Below, piece after piece: positions 48,101 to 63,100 of a stretch of 64,000 nt of DNA (position 1 is its first letter; each line of letters begins with the position of its first letter). Position numbers and translations under genes: made by a program. Under the pieces are notes generated by a model. The model ran no database searches. It was not told the DNA's origin and saw only the letters and a list, made by a program, of their open reading frames with translations. Origin of the DNA: Watersipora subatra (lineage: Eukaryota; Bryozoa; Gymnolaemata; Cheilostomatida; Watersiporidae). The stretch covers positions 20,985,870 to 21,049,869 of the forward strand of contig NC_088712.1 of assembly GCF_963576615.1 (NCBI RefSeq). The letters are read 5' to 3'.

Positions 48101-51100
48101 AGTTGCAAAAGTCAGAGAAAGGGCTGAGGAGGTCAAATGGTGAGTGATGCCCCGGATTGTTGTTGGTGGCTGACCCGGTGGCCACCCCTTTATTCTCTAA
48201 CAAAATTTAGAAAATTCTTGAAAGCTAGTAAATCCTGCATTCGAATAAGACAGCCAAGTGTTACGTGTCAAGGCCAACTGTATTTTCTGAAATCAAACAC
48301 GTTAGCTTGTCCACTTGTATTAATAGATATGTAAGCCAATCTATGGTTTCTCACATGGGCATTATAAGGGTCAGTCTATTTCTGTAGCCAAGCTGCTAAA
48401 AACCAGGTTTTACTCTAAAAGAATAGTATCTTTTTACATATTTATTAAAATTTAATTAACTATTTCAGATCATGACTCTATTAGGCAACAAGCGTTAAGG
48501 ACATCACATTTATGAGCTGGTTGTGATGCAAAATGGATAATAAGCAAAAATAAATGTTTTAGATTCTGTTGAAATATAGAAGAAAAATAATATAGCAAAC
48601 TTTGGCATAAAATATTAAATTGTAATAAAATGTTACACCATACAATGTAAGCTATATAATATACCATAATATAATATTTTCTGATGTTATATAATTTGAT
48701 ATGATAAAGCATAATAATAATAGATTTTTAATATATATAATATAAGGTACTTTAACAAAATATATTATTATATAACACAATACAATATATATTATATAAT
48801 ATATAATATAATTTAGTGTGAGACAGTGTTTTTAGACTTACAGACACAATGACAGTTAGGTTTATTATTATAGATTATATTATTATATTAAAGTACATTT
48901 TTTATACTATATTCCATTGCATTGTATTTTAATATCATATATTATATATTACACTATTATATGGTTTTGTTATATATTAGGTTGTAATATATTATTTGAT
49001 ATTATATTAGTTGCATTATAAAATAAAAGATTATATAATATTATATTGTGCATTTGGGAAGGCATAGCGTTCGCATAGACTAACAGACACAATGACAAAG
49101 TTGGGTTTATTATTATAGATTATATTATTATTATTATATATATTATTATATTATATATTATTATATATATTATTATTATACTATTATATTATAGTACATT
49201 TTTTATACTATATTGCATTGTGTTTTAATATCATATATTATATATTACACTATTATAAGGTTTTGTTTTATAATAGGTTGTAATATATTATTCGATATTA
49301 TATTCGTTGGATTATAAAATAAAATATTGTATATTATTGTATAGTGCAGTACAATATAATATAGTATTCAACAGCTGTCCAGTCTGTTCCTTGTCCATAT
49401 AGCGAGCTTAATATGAGGATGATATGCACTCCTTCGAGCTAAGGTTAACAAATTAAACTCATTTTTAGTCTACGTTTTGAGATATTAGTGTTCAAAGTGA
49501 CAGCATTACAATGATAATGAAATAGACGCGTAAGGACAATAAACATGGTTTTATTGAACGCGTGAAGTATATTTGTGAAAATATTTCAATGAATGAGATC
49601 ACATGAAAGCGTAAACAGAAGCACATTGTGTTCAACTAAGCCACATTTGAGCTGTTTTTGAGAGGGATTCCAACCTACGGCGGTCTCGCGTGGCTGCGAT
49701 TAACTGTTCGTTTTTGAGCTTTTAAGAGCTTGTAATCACATTTCCACATATTTTGCACCTACAACACAACAGAGTAAGACATGGTGAGTCTTTTCATACC
49801 AAATAACTGTAATGTAAATTTTGTTGAAAGTCAACCTTTAAAAGTAATCACAGGAATAGTAATAACAATAAGAATAGAACTACTTTAAAAGTAATACTAT
49901 AGAATGAAAAGATAGTCCCCTATGCATAATAACACATGCTCTTATATCAGCAGATTCATATCATACGGTGTCAGTGGTTGCTTCTGATTCATTGAAGCTA
50001 AACCATCAACGACAAGTCAAGATGAAGAGAGTGTGGGTTCTCCAAGACCTTCTACTCAGCTCAAGACTACAAGAGCTCGGCAGGTGTCCCCAATAGTAAG
50101 TGCTGTCAGACAGCCAAGCCTTTTGATTATGCCAGGGGTTCCCAACCAGTGAGGAATTCCTTCCTAGGGGGAATTTGGAATATACAGTACAAGAGAGGTG
50201 TCCAATTTGATAAATTTTTAATTTATGTGCTGCAGTGCCGTGTGAGTTTGGGTTTCATCATTCAACATGTTGATTTCATCTATAACACTAGCTGCTAATA
50301 AACACCATGTTTCCATGGTGCGCAGTACTGCGAAGCAGCCCCCTCCGAAGTCGAGTGGATTGTACGTTTCCATGCTGGGCAGTGGTTTTCAGCAAATTAG
50401 CCAGAGAAGAGAAATTGAATAAATCGAATCGCCTGATGGAGAAATTGAATCGATCACGGATACCAAACGTTAGAAACGGTCTTTTTATGCTTCTGTCATC
50501 ATTATACTTTTATTTACAATACACATTCACAAGGTTTTACAAACTTTAACACAATTTTTACAAAGTAATATATTTTTAATAAGTATTTTTAAGTAATATA
50601 TTATTTAAACGTTAATTTAAGACTTGCCACCTATTTTTCGAAAAATGTTGGCATCGATAACAAAGTCCAGGAAAGTAATCACCTTATCATAGTCGTGGGT
50701 GCAGACCATAATTAAATTTAGGTGAAAGAAGATCGGAAGAATAGAAAAAAAACAAGATTAGCGGAATAACATTTGTACTAGTTCACGGCCCTTGAAGAAT
50801 CCGTCTCCATGACATGAGAGTTATGCGCAGCCACTGCGCAGCAGCTGTTTCCTTGCTGTGAATTTGCACTGGCTTCGCACTGATCAGTGCGCAGTGATTT
50901 CAGTGCGAAGCCGCCGTTTCCATGATTCGGAGAGGGCGCCACTCCGAAGCACTGCGCATCATGGAAACATAGTGAATGAGCTACTAGTCAGAACCCAGTT
51001 ATATGTAAACACATCCATCTAGATTTTGATTGGATAGTAAGTTAACCTAGACATAAACCAAATCAACGCTATGCCAAAGGTCATGTATTGTTGTGTGTTG

Positions 51101-54100
51101 TATGCGTGCTGTATAAAAATTTATATTATGTTGTTATATGTTTAGATATGTACAATAAAATGGGATTATATTTTGCGTCGGCTGTTTTTAGTCATGTTAG
51201 TTAAAAGTGTAGGGAATCAAATTTATGATAAGGCATACGGAGGAACTGAATTAAAAAGGTCGGGAAACCCTGGATTATTCAATGCTGGCATCATAAATTA
51301 GAGACATATTTGCTACATTATACGATGTAGCATAACTCCTTACAGAGTCTATTAGTCAAAAGGTTACTAAAAAATAAATGTAGTCAAGCAATCACCTTAT
51401 GCGTTGCTAAGCGACAGAACAATGAGTTTTAGTAGCTGAATATAGGTACAGAGTAGCTCATGATTGGATAATTTCCTTGGCTGTTACAATTTTATTGGTT
51501 GAATTTATATTTGTTCATCTTGCAATTTAGTGTTTTTCTAAATAATTTCTACAGCTCGAGATCAATGGTAGAAAGGTTTGATATGATTCAAAAAGGGCTA
51601 TTAACAATATTCTATCTACAGCCCACTGGTGATGTGTTTTTATTAGAGCTTTTTGCCACTCTGACACTTAGTGACACTTGCTAAGAAGTGTCGCTACCAT
51701 TGTGCTCAGGATAATAGACATTTATCCAGTCATCAAAAGGCTATATTTATTAGCGAACTGCAAAACAACAGGCTGGGAAGAGTTCAGTGCCATCAGTGAG
51801 AAAATCGATCACAACTGAACTAGCCGAAGATATAACACAAGTTAACGTCTGGGAACAAGATGAAACAGCTGAGGTTATCTTGGACAAGCTAGACCAGGTA
51901 GTAGCAAATGTTATTAAGTAATCTCGGCATTTCTGACTGTACGAGGTTTTTGGAAGGTAACAAATGATATGAAGGTAAAATATGAACTTTTAGTTTTTGT
52001 TGAAACTAGAAAAGCTTTAAGCATTTTTGTATGATAAAGTTTTATTTATATTCCCAATGTGCGAATTAGTCCTGAGCCCAGTTGCTCAGCGCGTACCTCT
52101 AGTATGTCTAGTTGCTCAGCGCGTATTTTGGCGTTGAGTCGGCTCGTCTTCGCATAGCCACGCATGAGAATTTGAAAGGCGATGACGCTGGAATAAGCCC
52201 CAACCTTCTTAATGTTAATTGGCTCGCGTTTTAGTATTCCAACAAATACGCATATTTGTAGTCAATTTGCATGTAGCATCGGTGGTTCAGTGGTAGAATT
52301 CTCGCCTGCCACGCGGGAGGCCCGGGTTCGATTCCCGGCCGATGCATTTTGGTTTTATTCTGATTTCTTCATTTGAAAAAAAAAACATGTGGTAGTTTAA
52401 ACAGCTGATGCAAAGCGATGATTACTACGAGCCGTCTCAGAAGTAGTGCCAATCTTCGATGGAGCAGGTAGTTTTTATAACATGTTTTACCATCTTAGGC
52501 TTGTCAGTAATTGTTCAACATATTTTAATTACACTGACAGGTAATAAATGATGTAGACTCATGCATTCAAACTACGGAGGACATAAAGGAAGCAGGGGGT
52601 ATTTCTCGTACGCAAATACTTTACACTAGTATTTCTAAGCTGAACAAAGAAGTGAACCAAATCAAGCAATCATACATGCAGTTCTCTACTCGCTCCAATC
52701 ATGAAAGTTTTGACTCAGATCTTCTTACTTCTGTTGGGTAGGTGAGTTTGTTTCCTTTCAGTGAAAGCGAAACAGGGTTTCTTAGTATGTACAGTGTAGT
52801 CTTATTTATGCAATACGTGTGTTCCACTCCTCCGTCGTTTCATCTCCCTTGCTATCCATTTTTCTTCAGAGATTTATTGAGAGGACAACTCCAAAATCAC
52901 AGTATGTGGAGCTAGGGAATTGTTCGGTTAGAGGATAGGTGATGAAGAAAGTTACTTAAACTGCGATAAAACTAAATGTCAGTTTATAAAAGAGAATAGG
53001 AGCAAAGTACTGCGTTGTGTCACACTAGATATTTCAGCTAATCCAAATGAGATTAGGAGTTATCCTACTATATGTGACAGCACCATGAGGATGTTAGGTA
53101 CAATTTCAACGAAATTTATATTAGAGTATTGGCAGGTTGGTTGCCATAATTTATCAAAACTTTTGCAAAATACAGCTTGATAAGTTTTTATTAGAATCAT
53201 TAGATAAGTGTGATTGTCCTTTAAACCTACTAAGTTATGAATTCTTCCGTAATTCTGGAGCTTCTGAGAATTCTTGTCAAAACCAATATCTTCATATCTT
53301 TTCAACCCAATCCTTCATTCAATTATTACAATCGTTTGTTTCTATCACTGTCTTACTGGCAAAGCAAGCAGATGTTGCACTTGTTAATGATGCTTCATTC
53401 CATATTACCTAAACTAATCAAAGACATAATCGAACTGAGATTTCTAGCAGTTGCTAGAAATTTAGATAAATTACCTGTGTCAAGTTAGATCATTTATTGA
53501 TGCACGGCACTAAAGATGTGTAAAAAATATTTAACATAACTTAGTAGCTCAAATTTATCATGAGTTAACTAGACAGGCTGAGTCTATTCTAATCCTGAAC
53601 CACATTAACCCATCTGTCAAGTTGCTAATCATTTTGAGTTAGTAGAGAGAATACTACTAGTAAACAGCACTGTAGTTAGTGATATTACTAGTTAGTGATA
53701 TTACTAGTTAGTGATATTACTAGTTAGTGATATTACTAGTTAGTGATATTACTAGTTAGTGATATTATTAGTTAGTGATATTACTAGTTAGTGATATTAC
53801 TAGTTAGTGATATTACTAGTTAGTGATATTACTAGTTAGTGATATCACTAGTTAGTGATATTACTAGTTAGTGATATTACTAGTTAGTGATATCACTAGT
53901 TAATGATATCACTAGTTAATGATATCACTAGTTAGTGATATTACTAGTTAGTGATATTACTAGTTAGTGATATTACTAGTTAGTGATATTACTAGTTAGT
54001 GATATTACTAGTTAGTGATATTACTAGTTAGTGATATTACTAGTTAGTGATATTACTAGTTAGTGATATTACTAGTTAGTGATATCACTAGTTAATGATA

Positions 54101-57100
54101 TCACTAGTTAATGATATTACTAGTTAGTGATATCACTAGTTAGTGATATTACTAGTTAGTGATATTACTAGTTAGTGATATTACTAGTTAGTGATATCAC
54201 TAGTTAATGATATCACTAGTTAATGATATTACTAGTTAGTGATATCACTAGTTAGTGATATCACTAGTTAGTGATATTACTAGTTAGTGATATTACTAGT
54301 TAGTGATATCACTAGTTAATGATATCACTAGTTAATGATATTACTAGTTAGTGATATTACTAGTTAGTGATATTACTAGTTAGTGATATTACTAGTTAGT
54401 GATATTACTAGTTAGTGATATTACTAGTTAGTGATATTACTAGTTAGTGATATTACTAGTTAGTGATATTACTAGTTAGTGATATTACTAGTTAGTGATA
54501 TTGCTAGTTAGTGATATTACTAGTTAGTGATATTATTAGTTAGTGATATTACTAGTTAGTGATATTACTAGTTAGTGATATTACTAGTTAGTGATATTAC
54601 TAGTTAGTGATATCACTAGTTAGTGATATTACTAGTTAGTGATATTACTAGTTAGTGATATTACTAGTTAGTGATATTACTAGTTAGTGATATTACTAGT
54701 TAGTGATATCACTAGTTAATGATATCACTAGTTAATGATATTACTAGTTAGTGATATTACTAGTTAGTGATATTACTAGTTAGTGATATTACTAGTTAGT
54801 GATATTACTAGTTAGTGATATTACTAGTTAGTGATATTACTAGTTAGTGATATTACTAGTTAGTGATATTACTAGTTAGTGATATCACTAGTTAATGATA
54901 TCACTAGTTAATGATATTACTAGTTAGTGATATCACTAGTTAGTGATATTACTAGTTAGTGATATTACTAGTTAGTGATATTACTAGTTAGTGATATCAC
55001 TAGTTAATGATATCACTAGTTAATGATATTACTAGTTAGTGATATCACTAGTTAGTGATATCACTAGTTAGTGATATTACTAGTTAGTGATATTACTAGT
55101 TAGTGATATCACTAGTTAATGATATCACTAGTTAATGATATTACTAGTTAGTGATATTACTAGTTAGTGATATTACTAGTTAGTGATATTACTAGTTAGT
55201 GATATTACTAGTTAGTGATATTACTAGTTAGTGATATTACTAGTTAGTGATATTACTAGTTAGTGATATTACTAGTTAGTGATATTACTAGTTAGTGATA
55301 TTACTAGTTAGTGATATCACTAGTTAATGATATCACTAGTTAATGATATTACTAGTTAGTGATATCACTAGTTAGTGATATTACTAGTTAGTGATATTAC
55401 TAGTTAGTGATATTACTAGTTAGTGATATCACTAGTTAATGATATCACTAGTTAATGATATTACTAGTTAGTGATATCACTAGTTAGTGATATCACTAGT
55501 TAGTGATATTACTAGTTAGTGATATTACTAGTTAGTGATATCACTAGTTAATGATATCACTAGTTAATGATATTACTAGTTAGTGATATTACTAGTTAGT
55601 GATATTACTAGTTAGTGATATTACTAGTTAGTGATATTACTAGTTAGTGATATCACTAGTTAATGATATCACTAGTTAATGATATTACTAGTTAGTGATA
55701 TTACTAGTTAGTGATATTACTAGTTAGTGATATTACTAGTTAGTGATATTACTAGTTAGTGATATTACTAGTTAGTGATATTACTAGTTAGTGATATTAC
55801 TAGTTAGTGATATTACTAGTTAGTGATATTACTAGTTAGTGATATTACTAGTTAGTGATATCACTAGTTAATGATATCACTAGTTAATGATATTACTAGT
55901 TAGTGATATCACTAGTTAGTGATATCACTAGTTAGTTATATTACTAGTTAGTGATATTACTAGTTAGTGATATCACTAGTTAATGATATCACTAGTTAAT
56001 GATATTACTAGTTAGTGATATCACTAGTTAGTGATATCACTAGTTAGTGATATTACTAGTTAGTGATATTACTAGTTAGTGATATCACTAGTTAATGATA
56101 TCACTAGTTAATGATATTACTAGTTAGTGATATTACTAGTTAGTGATATTACTAGTTAGTGATATTACTAGTTAGTGATATTACTAGTTAGTGATATTAC
56201 TAGTTAGTGATATTACTAGTTAGTGATATTACTAGTTAGTGATATTACTAGTTAGTGATATTACTAGTTAGTGATATTACTAGTTAGTGATATTACTAGT
56301 TAGTGATATTACTAGTTAGTGATATTACTAGTTAGTGATATTACTAGTTTGTGATATTACTAGTTAATGATATTACTAGTTAGTGATATCACTAGTTAGT
56401 GATATTACTAGTTAGTGATATTACTAGTTAGTGATATTACTAGTTAATGATATTACCAGTTAGTGATATTACTAGTTAATGATATTACTAGTTAGTGATA
56501 TTACTAGTTAGTGATAATACTAATTAGTGATATTACTAGTTAGTGATATTACTAGTTAGTGATATTACTAGTTAGTGATATTACTAGTTAGTGATATTAC
56601 TAGTTAGTGATATTACTAGTTAGTGATATTACTAGTTAGTGATATCACTAGTTAATGATATCACTAGTTAATGATATTACTAGTTAGTGATATCACTAGT
56701 TAGTGATATTACTAGTTAGTGATATTACTAGTTAGTGATATTACTAGTTAGTGATATCACTAGTTAATGATATCACCAGTTAATGATATCACTAGTTAGT
56801 GATATTACTAGTTAGTGATATTACTAGTTAGTGATATTACTAGTTAGTGATATTACTAGTTAGTGATATTACTAGTTAGTGATATTACTAGTTAGTGATA
56901 TTACTAGTTAGTGATATCACTAGTTAATGATATCACTAGTTAATGATATTACTAGTTAGTGATATCACTAGTTAGTGATATTACTAGTTAATGATATTAC
57001 TAGTTAGTGATATTACTAGTTAGTGATATCACTAGTTAATGATATCACTAGTTAATGATATCACTAGTTAGTGATATTACTAGTTAGTGATATTACTAGT

Positions 57101-60100
57101 TAGTGATATTACTAGTTAGTGATATTACTAGTTAGTGATATTACTAGTTAGTGATATTACTAGTTAGTGATATTACTAGTTAGTGATATCACTAGTTAAT
57201 GATATCACTAGTTAATGATATTACTAGTTAGTGATATCACTAGTTAGTGATATTACTAGTTAGTGATATTACTAGTTAGTGATATTACCAGTTAGTGATA
57301 TTACTAGTTAGTGATATTACTAGTTAGTGATATTACTAGTTAGTGATATTACTAGTTAGTGATATTACTAGTTAGTGATATTACTAGTTAGTGATATTAC
57401 TAGTTAGTGATATTACTAGTTAGTGATATCACTAGTTAGTGATATCACTAGTTAGTGATATCACTAGTTAGTGATATCACTAACTAGTTAGATAGTTAGA
57501 TAGATAGTTAACTAGTTAGATAGTTAGTAACTAGTGATATTACTAGTTAGTGATATCACTAGTTAATGATATCACTAGTTAATGATATTACTAGTTAGTG
57601 ATATCACTAGTTAGTGATATTACTAGTTAGTGATATTACTAGTTAGTGATATTACCAGTTAGTGATATTACTAGTTAGTGATATTACTAGTTAGTGATAT
57701 TACTAGTTAGTGATATTACTAGTTAGTGATATTACTAGTTAGTGATATTACTAGTTAGTGATATTACTAGTTAGTGATATTCTTAGTTAGTGATATCACT
57801 AGTTAGTGATATCACTAGTTAGTGATATCACTAGTTAGTGATATCACTAGTTAGTGATATTACTAGTTAGTGATATTACCAGTTAGTGATATTACTAGTT
57901 AGTGATATTACTAGTTAGTGATATTACTAGTTAGTGATATTACTACTTAGTGATATTACTAGTTAGTGATATTACTAGTTAGTGATATTACTAGTTAGTG
58001 ATATTACTAGTTAGTGATATTACTAGTTAGTGATATTACTAGTTAGTGATATTACTAGTTAGTGATATTACTAGTTAGTGATATTACTAGTTTGTGATAT
58101 TACTAGTTAATGATATTACTAGTTAGTGATATCACTAGTTAGTGATATTACTAGTTAGTGATATTACTAGTTAGTGATATTACTAGTTAATGATATTACC
58201 AGTTAGTGATATTACTAGTTAATGATATTACTAGTTAGTGATATTACTAGTTAGTGATAATACTAATTAGTGATATTACCAGTTAGTGATATTACTAGTT
58301 AGTGATATTACTAGTTAATGATATTACTAGTTAGTAAAAATGAAGTGACAAAGGTTCAGCAGAGTCACTTGATGATCACTTTTTGATATTTTTAGAACAA
58401 GCTTTGACACTCTGGAGTTCTTCTCTGCAGATGATTCAGGGGTCGACTGGTAAGGCAGCTTAAATCATTGATTTAAAGAGTGACAAACACCACATCTTTT
58501 GTTTCACGTTGTTGTTTTCATTCTGAATAAGTCTCTGACTCAATTTCATATAAGTCTCATTCAAAGTATAGCGACTATACAGAAGTTTAATTTGTTTTGA
58601 TGTCAAAGCTAAAGATATATTTTTGCGTATTTATTAATCAAAGTACATATAACTGTAAACATCAAGAATGTAAAACAAAATGTAAAAATATGTTAACGAT
58701 CTTTTACATCTTTGTTACCACAGTAAATGTAAAATTCACAAATCTAAAAATTTTTCTATGCATTCAGTTCTCTGATTATAAACAGATTGTGAAAATTTAA
58801 TATATTCTTCAATTATGTATTTAGTTGTTCGACAACATGTAGAATGTTCTGTTACATGTTTTGTTATCAGAGTACATGCAAATACTTCTATAAAAATACC
58901 CTGTAATTCATTAAATTCATTCTACAGCTCAGAACCTTCTATTACCAAAACATTACTATGACCATAAAACAGGAGAAATTTTGAATATACAAGAAGGGAA
59001 CAGAGAGGTGTCTGATTTGATAAATTTTCAATTTATGTCCTGCAGTGCATTTAACATTTTGGTTTTATCTATAACACTAGTTGCTAATAATGAGCTACTA
59101 GCCAGAACCCAAATATATGTAAACACGTCTGTCTAGATTCTTGATTTTATTGGATAGTAAGTTAACCTACTCAAAATCCAATTCACCACCATGCCGAAGG
59201 CCATGTATTGTTGTGTAGTGTGTGTGTGCTGTATAAAAACTAATAATATGTTGTTATATGTTTAAATCTGTACAATAAAATGGGATTCTAGTTTGTATCG
59301 GTTGTTTTTGGTCATGTTAGTTAAAAGTGTACGAAATCAAATTTATAAAAAGGCATAAGGGAGGAACTGAATGGAAAAGGTTGGGAACCCCTGCTATAAA
59401 ATAAATGCATTATATAAGAGAGATATGAAAAAAGTGTTAAAGTTCACTATAAAATAATTTATCAATGAATACTTTAATATTACTGTACCTGAATAATAAG
59501 TGAACAAATAGGTAGGTCGGTAGGAAACAGACATTGCAGAGGTAGAAGTGGCAATTAGCGGTGGCAGTGTAATTTATTCACTCTTAGACTATGTGAAGTT
59601 TAAAATACTTCCGTTTTATTTTTTGAATTTTTAGTTTTCCTTTTCAGTCACATTCACTTATAAAAGTACTATTGAGCGTAAAGTTTTATACATGTTGGAA
59701 TTCTATATGGTATATTAAAAAACCTGTATACTGAGGTAACGTGTATAATGCTTTACGCACCCCTCATATAGTGATGATACACTGCGTAACATCAGCTTAG
59801 AATTGCCAACAACACTGATGGTGTGCGCGAACAGGAAATAGGGTCTCACAATGACTGCGCTTGCCACGCTCATTGGCAGTCTATCTGTAGTGAGTCGTAG
59901 CAATTTTTTGAACTTTTCATAGTTCAAAAATTTTGGACTATGAAAGTTTGCTATCTGCTATTTGCCACTGGCTAAATAGCAGATAGCAAATAGTTTCTAA
60001 CGATAGCGTGTGTCACATCTATTTTTGGCTATCTTGTTTGAGCGCTTTTTTAATAATATATTTTTAAAAGGGGTCTGGCTGGCACATCTATGACAATTTT

Positions 60101-63100
60101 ATTTCTGATCATAGAAAGTTTTATAAGGCGTTTTATTGAACAGTTTTAGTAACCAAAACAAAAAAAACATTGATACACACTAATGCATGCATGGCAAATT
60201 TTACTGCATTTTTTTCAAAAGATTAAACACTAAAACTAAATTTTTGCCTTATTCCGTGGAAACACAGTTTTAAAATGACTCACCTATCTGAGCATTGGCT
60301 ATGTCAGGAGTCAGCAACCCCGTGGCTCCGGAGCCACATGCGGCTCTTTCATCCCCCGCTGCTGCTAACTCTGGCTTAAAACTTTTTTCCTTTTTTCACC
60401 CTATGTCAAGTAGGTTATAATTCATAAAAATATAGAAGTTTTATTTCTAGATTTTGGAATATAATTTAAAAAACTGTAATTATGGTGATAAATCAAACAT
60501 TGTCGCTTATTATGCGTCATTATTTATGTTATAATATTATTAGTACCTTATCAAATGATCGTCAAGTGGCCTTAACTTTAACATAAAAATACAAAAAAGC
60601 GTACTACCGGATTCGTATGAAGGACCATATCCCTAAGAGATACCTCCTGATATTATGTCAACGAACTGGGTTAAACAATTAGAAATCTAGTAAGACTGGC
60701 CAGCCACTTAGGGCCGTAATATCGTCAGCGACACTACTGACAAACAACGACACTAATACAGGTAGTACATCTTATAACAGGTTATGCGCCAATAAAACCG
60801 ACAAAATTATTTTAGTGTTCTTTGCAAAATTGCAGTTTTGTTTTCTCAGCAGTTAAATTATTATACATGAACACCTTTTTGTTTCATGGTGTAAACATGG
60901 TATAAAAGCATTAAAAGCTAAACAAAAAAGTTACATGTAGATTTTTCTTTTTTTAAACATCAAAGGGAGTTTGTGGCTCCCATTGCGTTCTTTCTTGCTG
61001 AAGACGGGTCAAAATGGCTCTTTGAGTTGAAAAGGTTGCCGACCCCTGGGCTATGTACAACCCTCGACATGAGTTTCTTAGCTCTACACCTAGCTTGTGT
61101 ACCTGACAAACTAGACAGTTATTGTTATGCATCATCTGTACTACATTTCTGATATTGTAGGAACATAGAAGATGAACAGAACACTACTAGCCAAAAGAAG
61201 GTCGAAGATGAGCAATGGGATAATTACTTTCATTCTCTGATAAGTGAATTCGTAAGAGAGCATTCTAGATTTTCACTCTGATATTTCCAATGATTATTGA
61301 GTATGAAAAAGAACATTCTAGACTTTTACGTTTTTAATGAGGCCTACTACAATACCTGAACACTTGAGAAATTGTTTGAATTCTTAACTTGACATTAACT
61401 CAAACAATTCAACAATTCAAACAATTAAAAAATGTTCTAAATTGTCCTATTCTACATACATTCCAACAGTCAAATATATAAAATAATATTCTAGATTTTT
61501 TAGAACAGAAGAGAATAGCTTAGACTTCTACCTTCTTCATGTAAATCTTGCAAAAGAGTTATTACTAAAAGAGGTTGCTGCATAAAATGGCGCTAACATG
61601 TATATTCTGTTAAATTGCAATAAATGCGATATCACTTTTTGCAGTACACTCTCAAGGCCATGGTCACTGGAAGTGTAGACGACTCCGATGCTTTTGACAA
61701 AAAAGTATTTGCTTTTTCTACTGATAATGGTAGCTGCCCAGTAAGCTGGCGTGAAATATTTTCTATGGCTCGCTATAACCTAAGGGAACTAGTAAGTGCT
61801 TTGCTATTGTCTACCCGTCACTGTCTTATAATGACATTCCCCGCAGGTGTTTTATATGCGCATTACAGATTTGTTATCTATGACATGCAAGGTTGTTATT
61901 CAAACAATGAAGGTTGTGCTATCTATAGGAGCAGGAATATGTCATGTACATGAAGGTAGCATATTCATGTCACACAAGTGTGCTGTTCATGTCATGTAGG
62001 TGTGCTGTTCATGTCACACAAGTGTGCTATTTGTGTCATGTAGGTGTGCTATCCAAATGCTAATAAGGAGCAGGTAAAAACCCTGATGGCAATGGAAAAC
62101 AACAACATTTACAGTGAGTGGCAAAGCGAGGTTATGCAGAGAATCAAAGACAAACTCAACAGCATACGTGACTCCCTTCGTGTATGAATACTTCATATAG
62201 CCAACTTTTTACAGATATTTTTATACCTAAAGCTACAGTGCTTGTGTTTTAAGAGACCTAAGGCTACAACACTTGTGTTTTTAGAGATTTATTTGGTGGT
62301 AGAATTGGCATTATTTTTAGCTAGTCAAAACTAGAGTGGTTAAAAATATTGATGCATAGTATTTTCATTCATAAAAACTAGTTTTCATAGGAATTGCAAA
62401 AAATTGCAAGAGTCAAAACTTAGAGTTAATTAAGCGATCAAGGAAGAACAACTCCATAAACAGCAGTATTGGCTGTCATGTAATTATGGATACTGTAGAG
62501 AAAGTATGGCTTTGCTGCTATATTAAAACATAGTATTATAACTTATATCATTTTTATTATAAGCATTATTGTCTTCTCCCCATTCTCATCCTTATCATTC
62601 TTCATTATTGTTATATTTTAAACATAGTATATTAATATTGTCACTTTCAACGCTTTGGTTGTGGCAACCATAAAATAATCATTAAGATCCCAGAGCAGCT
62701 AAGGCTAAGAATGTTATTCATAGTGACTAGTTGTATAAAAAAGGTGAGTTGTAGCCAATCGATACACTATAGCTTTTACAAGTAGTATGTCAATGGAGAG
62801 TTTCTTGTTTGCTTACAACCTGTGTAATCTATTTAAAACCTGGGTTTCTATTTCTTTAAAATATTGTTAACTAACTAGTCTATGACCTTGAGTCATACCA
62901 GCATGTCTCAAGCGATGTGGTCGGAAGAAAGAGATTACATATGTCCAACTTTATTTCATATAGCTTCTGTAGGTAGCCCCTGAAGTTTCACTCTCTTCTA
63001 TTTATCCCCAAGGACTAGTATGAGATGTCATAAAATGCACCCTTTCTACTGACTTGCACATTAATAAAAAAAAACTACCCCTTTTCACTTCATTATCACT

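Noticed and set aside
53673-58336. CRISPR-like array
   Set aside because: Regular 16-bp units without spacers, in an animal intron; it is a satellite, not a repeat-spacer array. The same holds for the 17-bp arrays.
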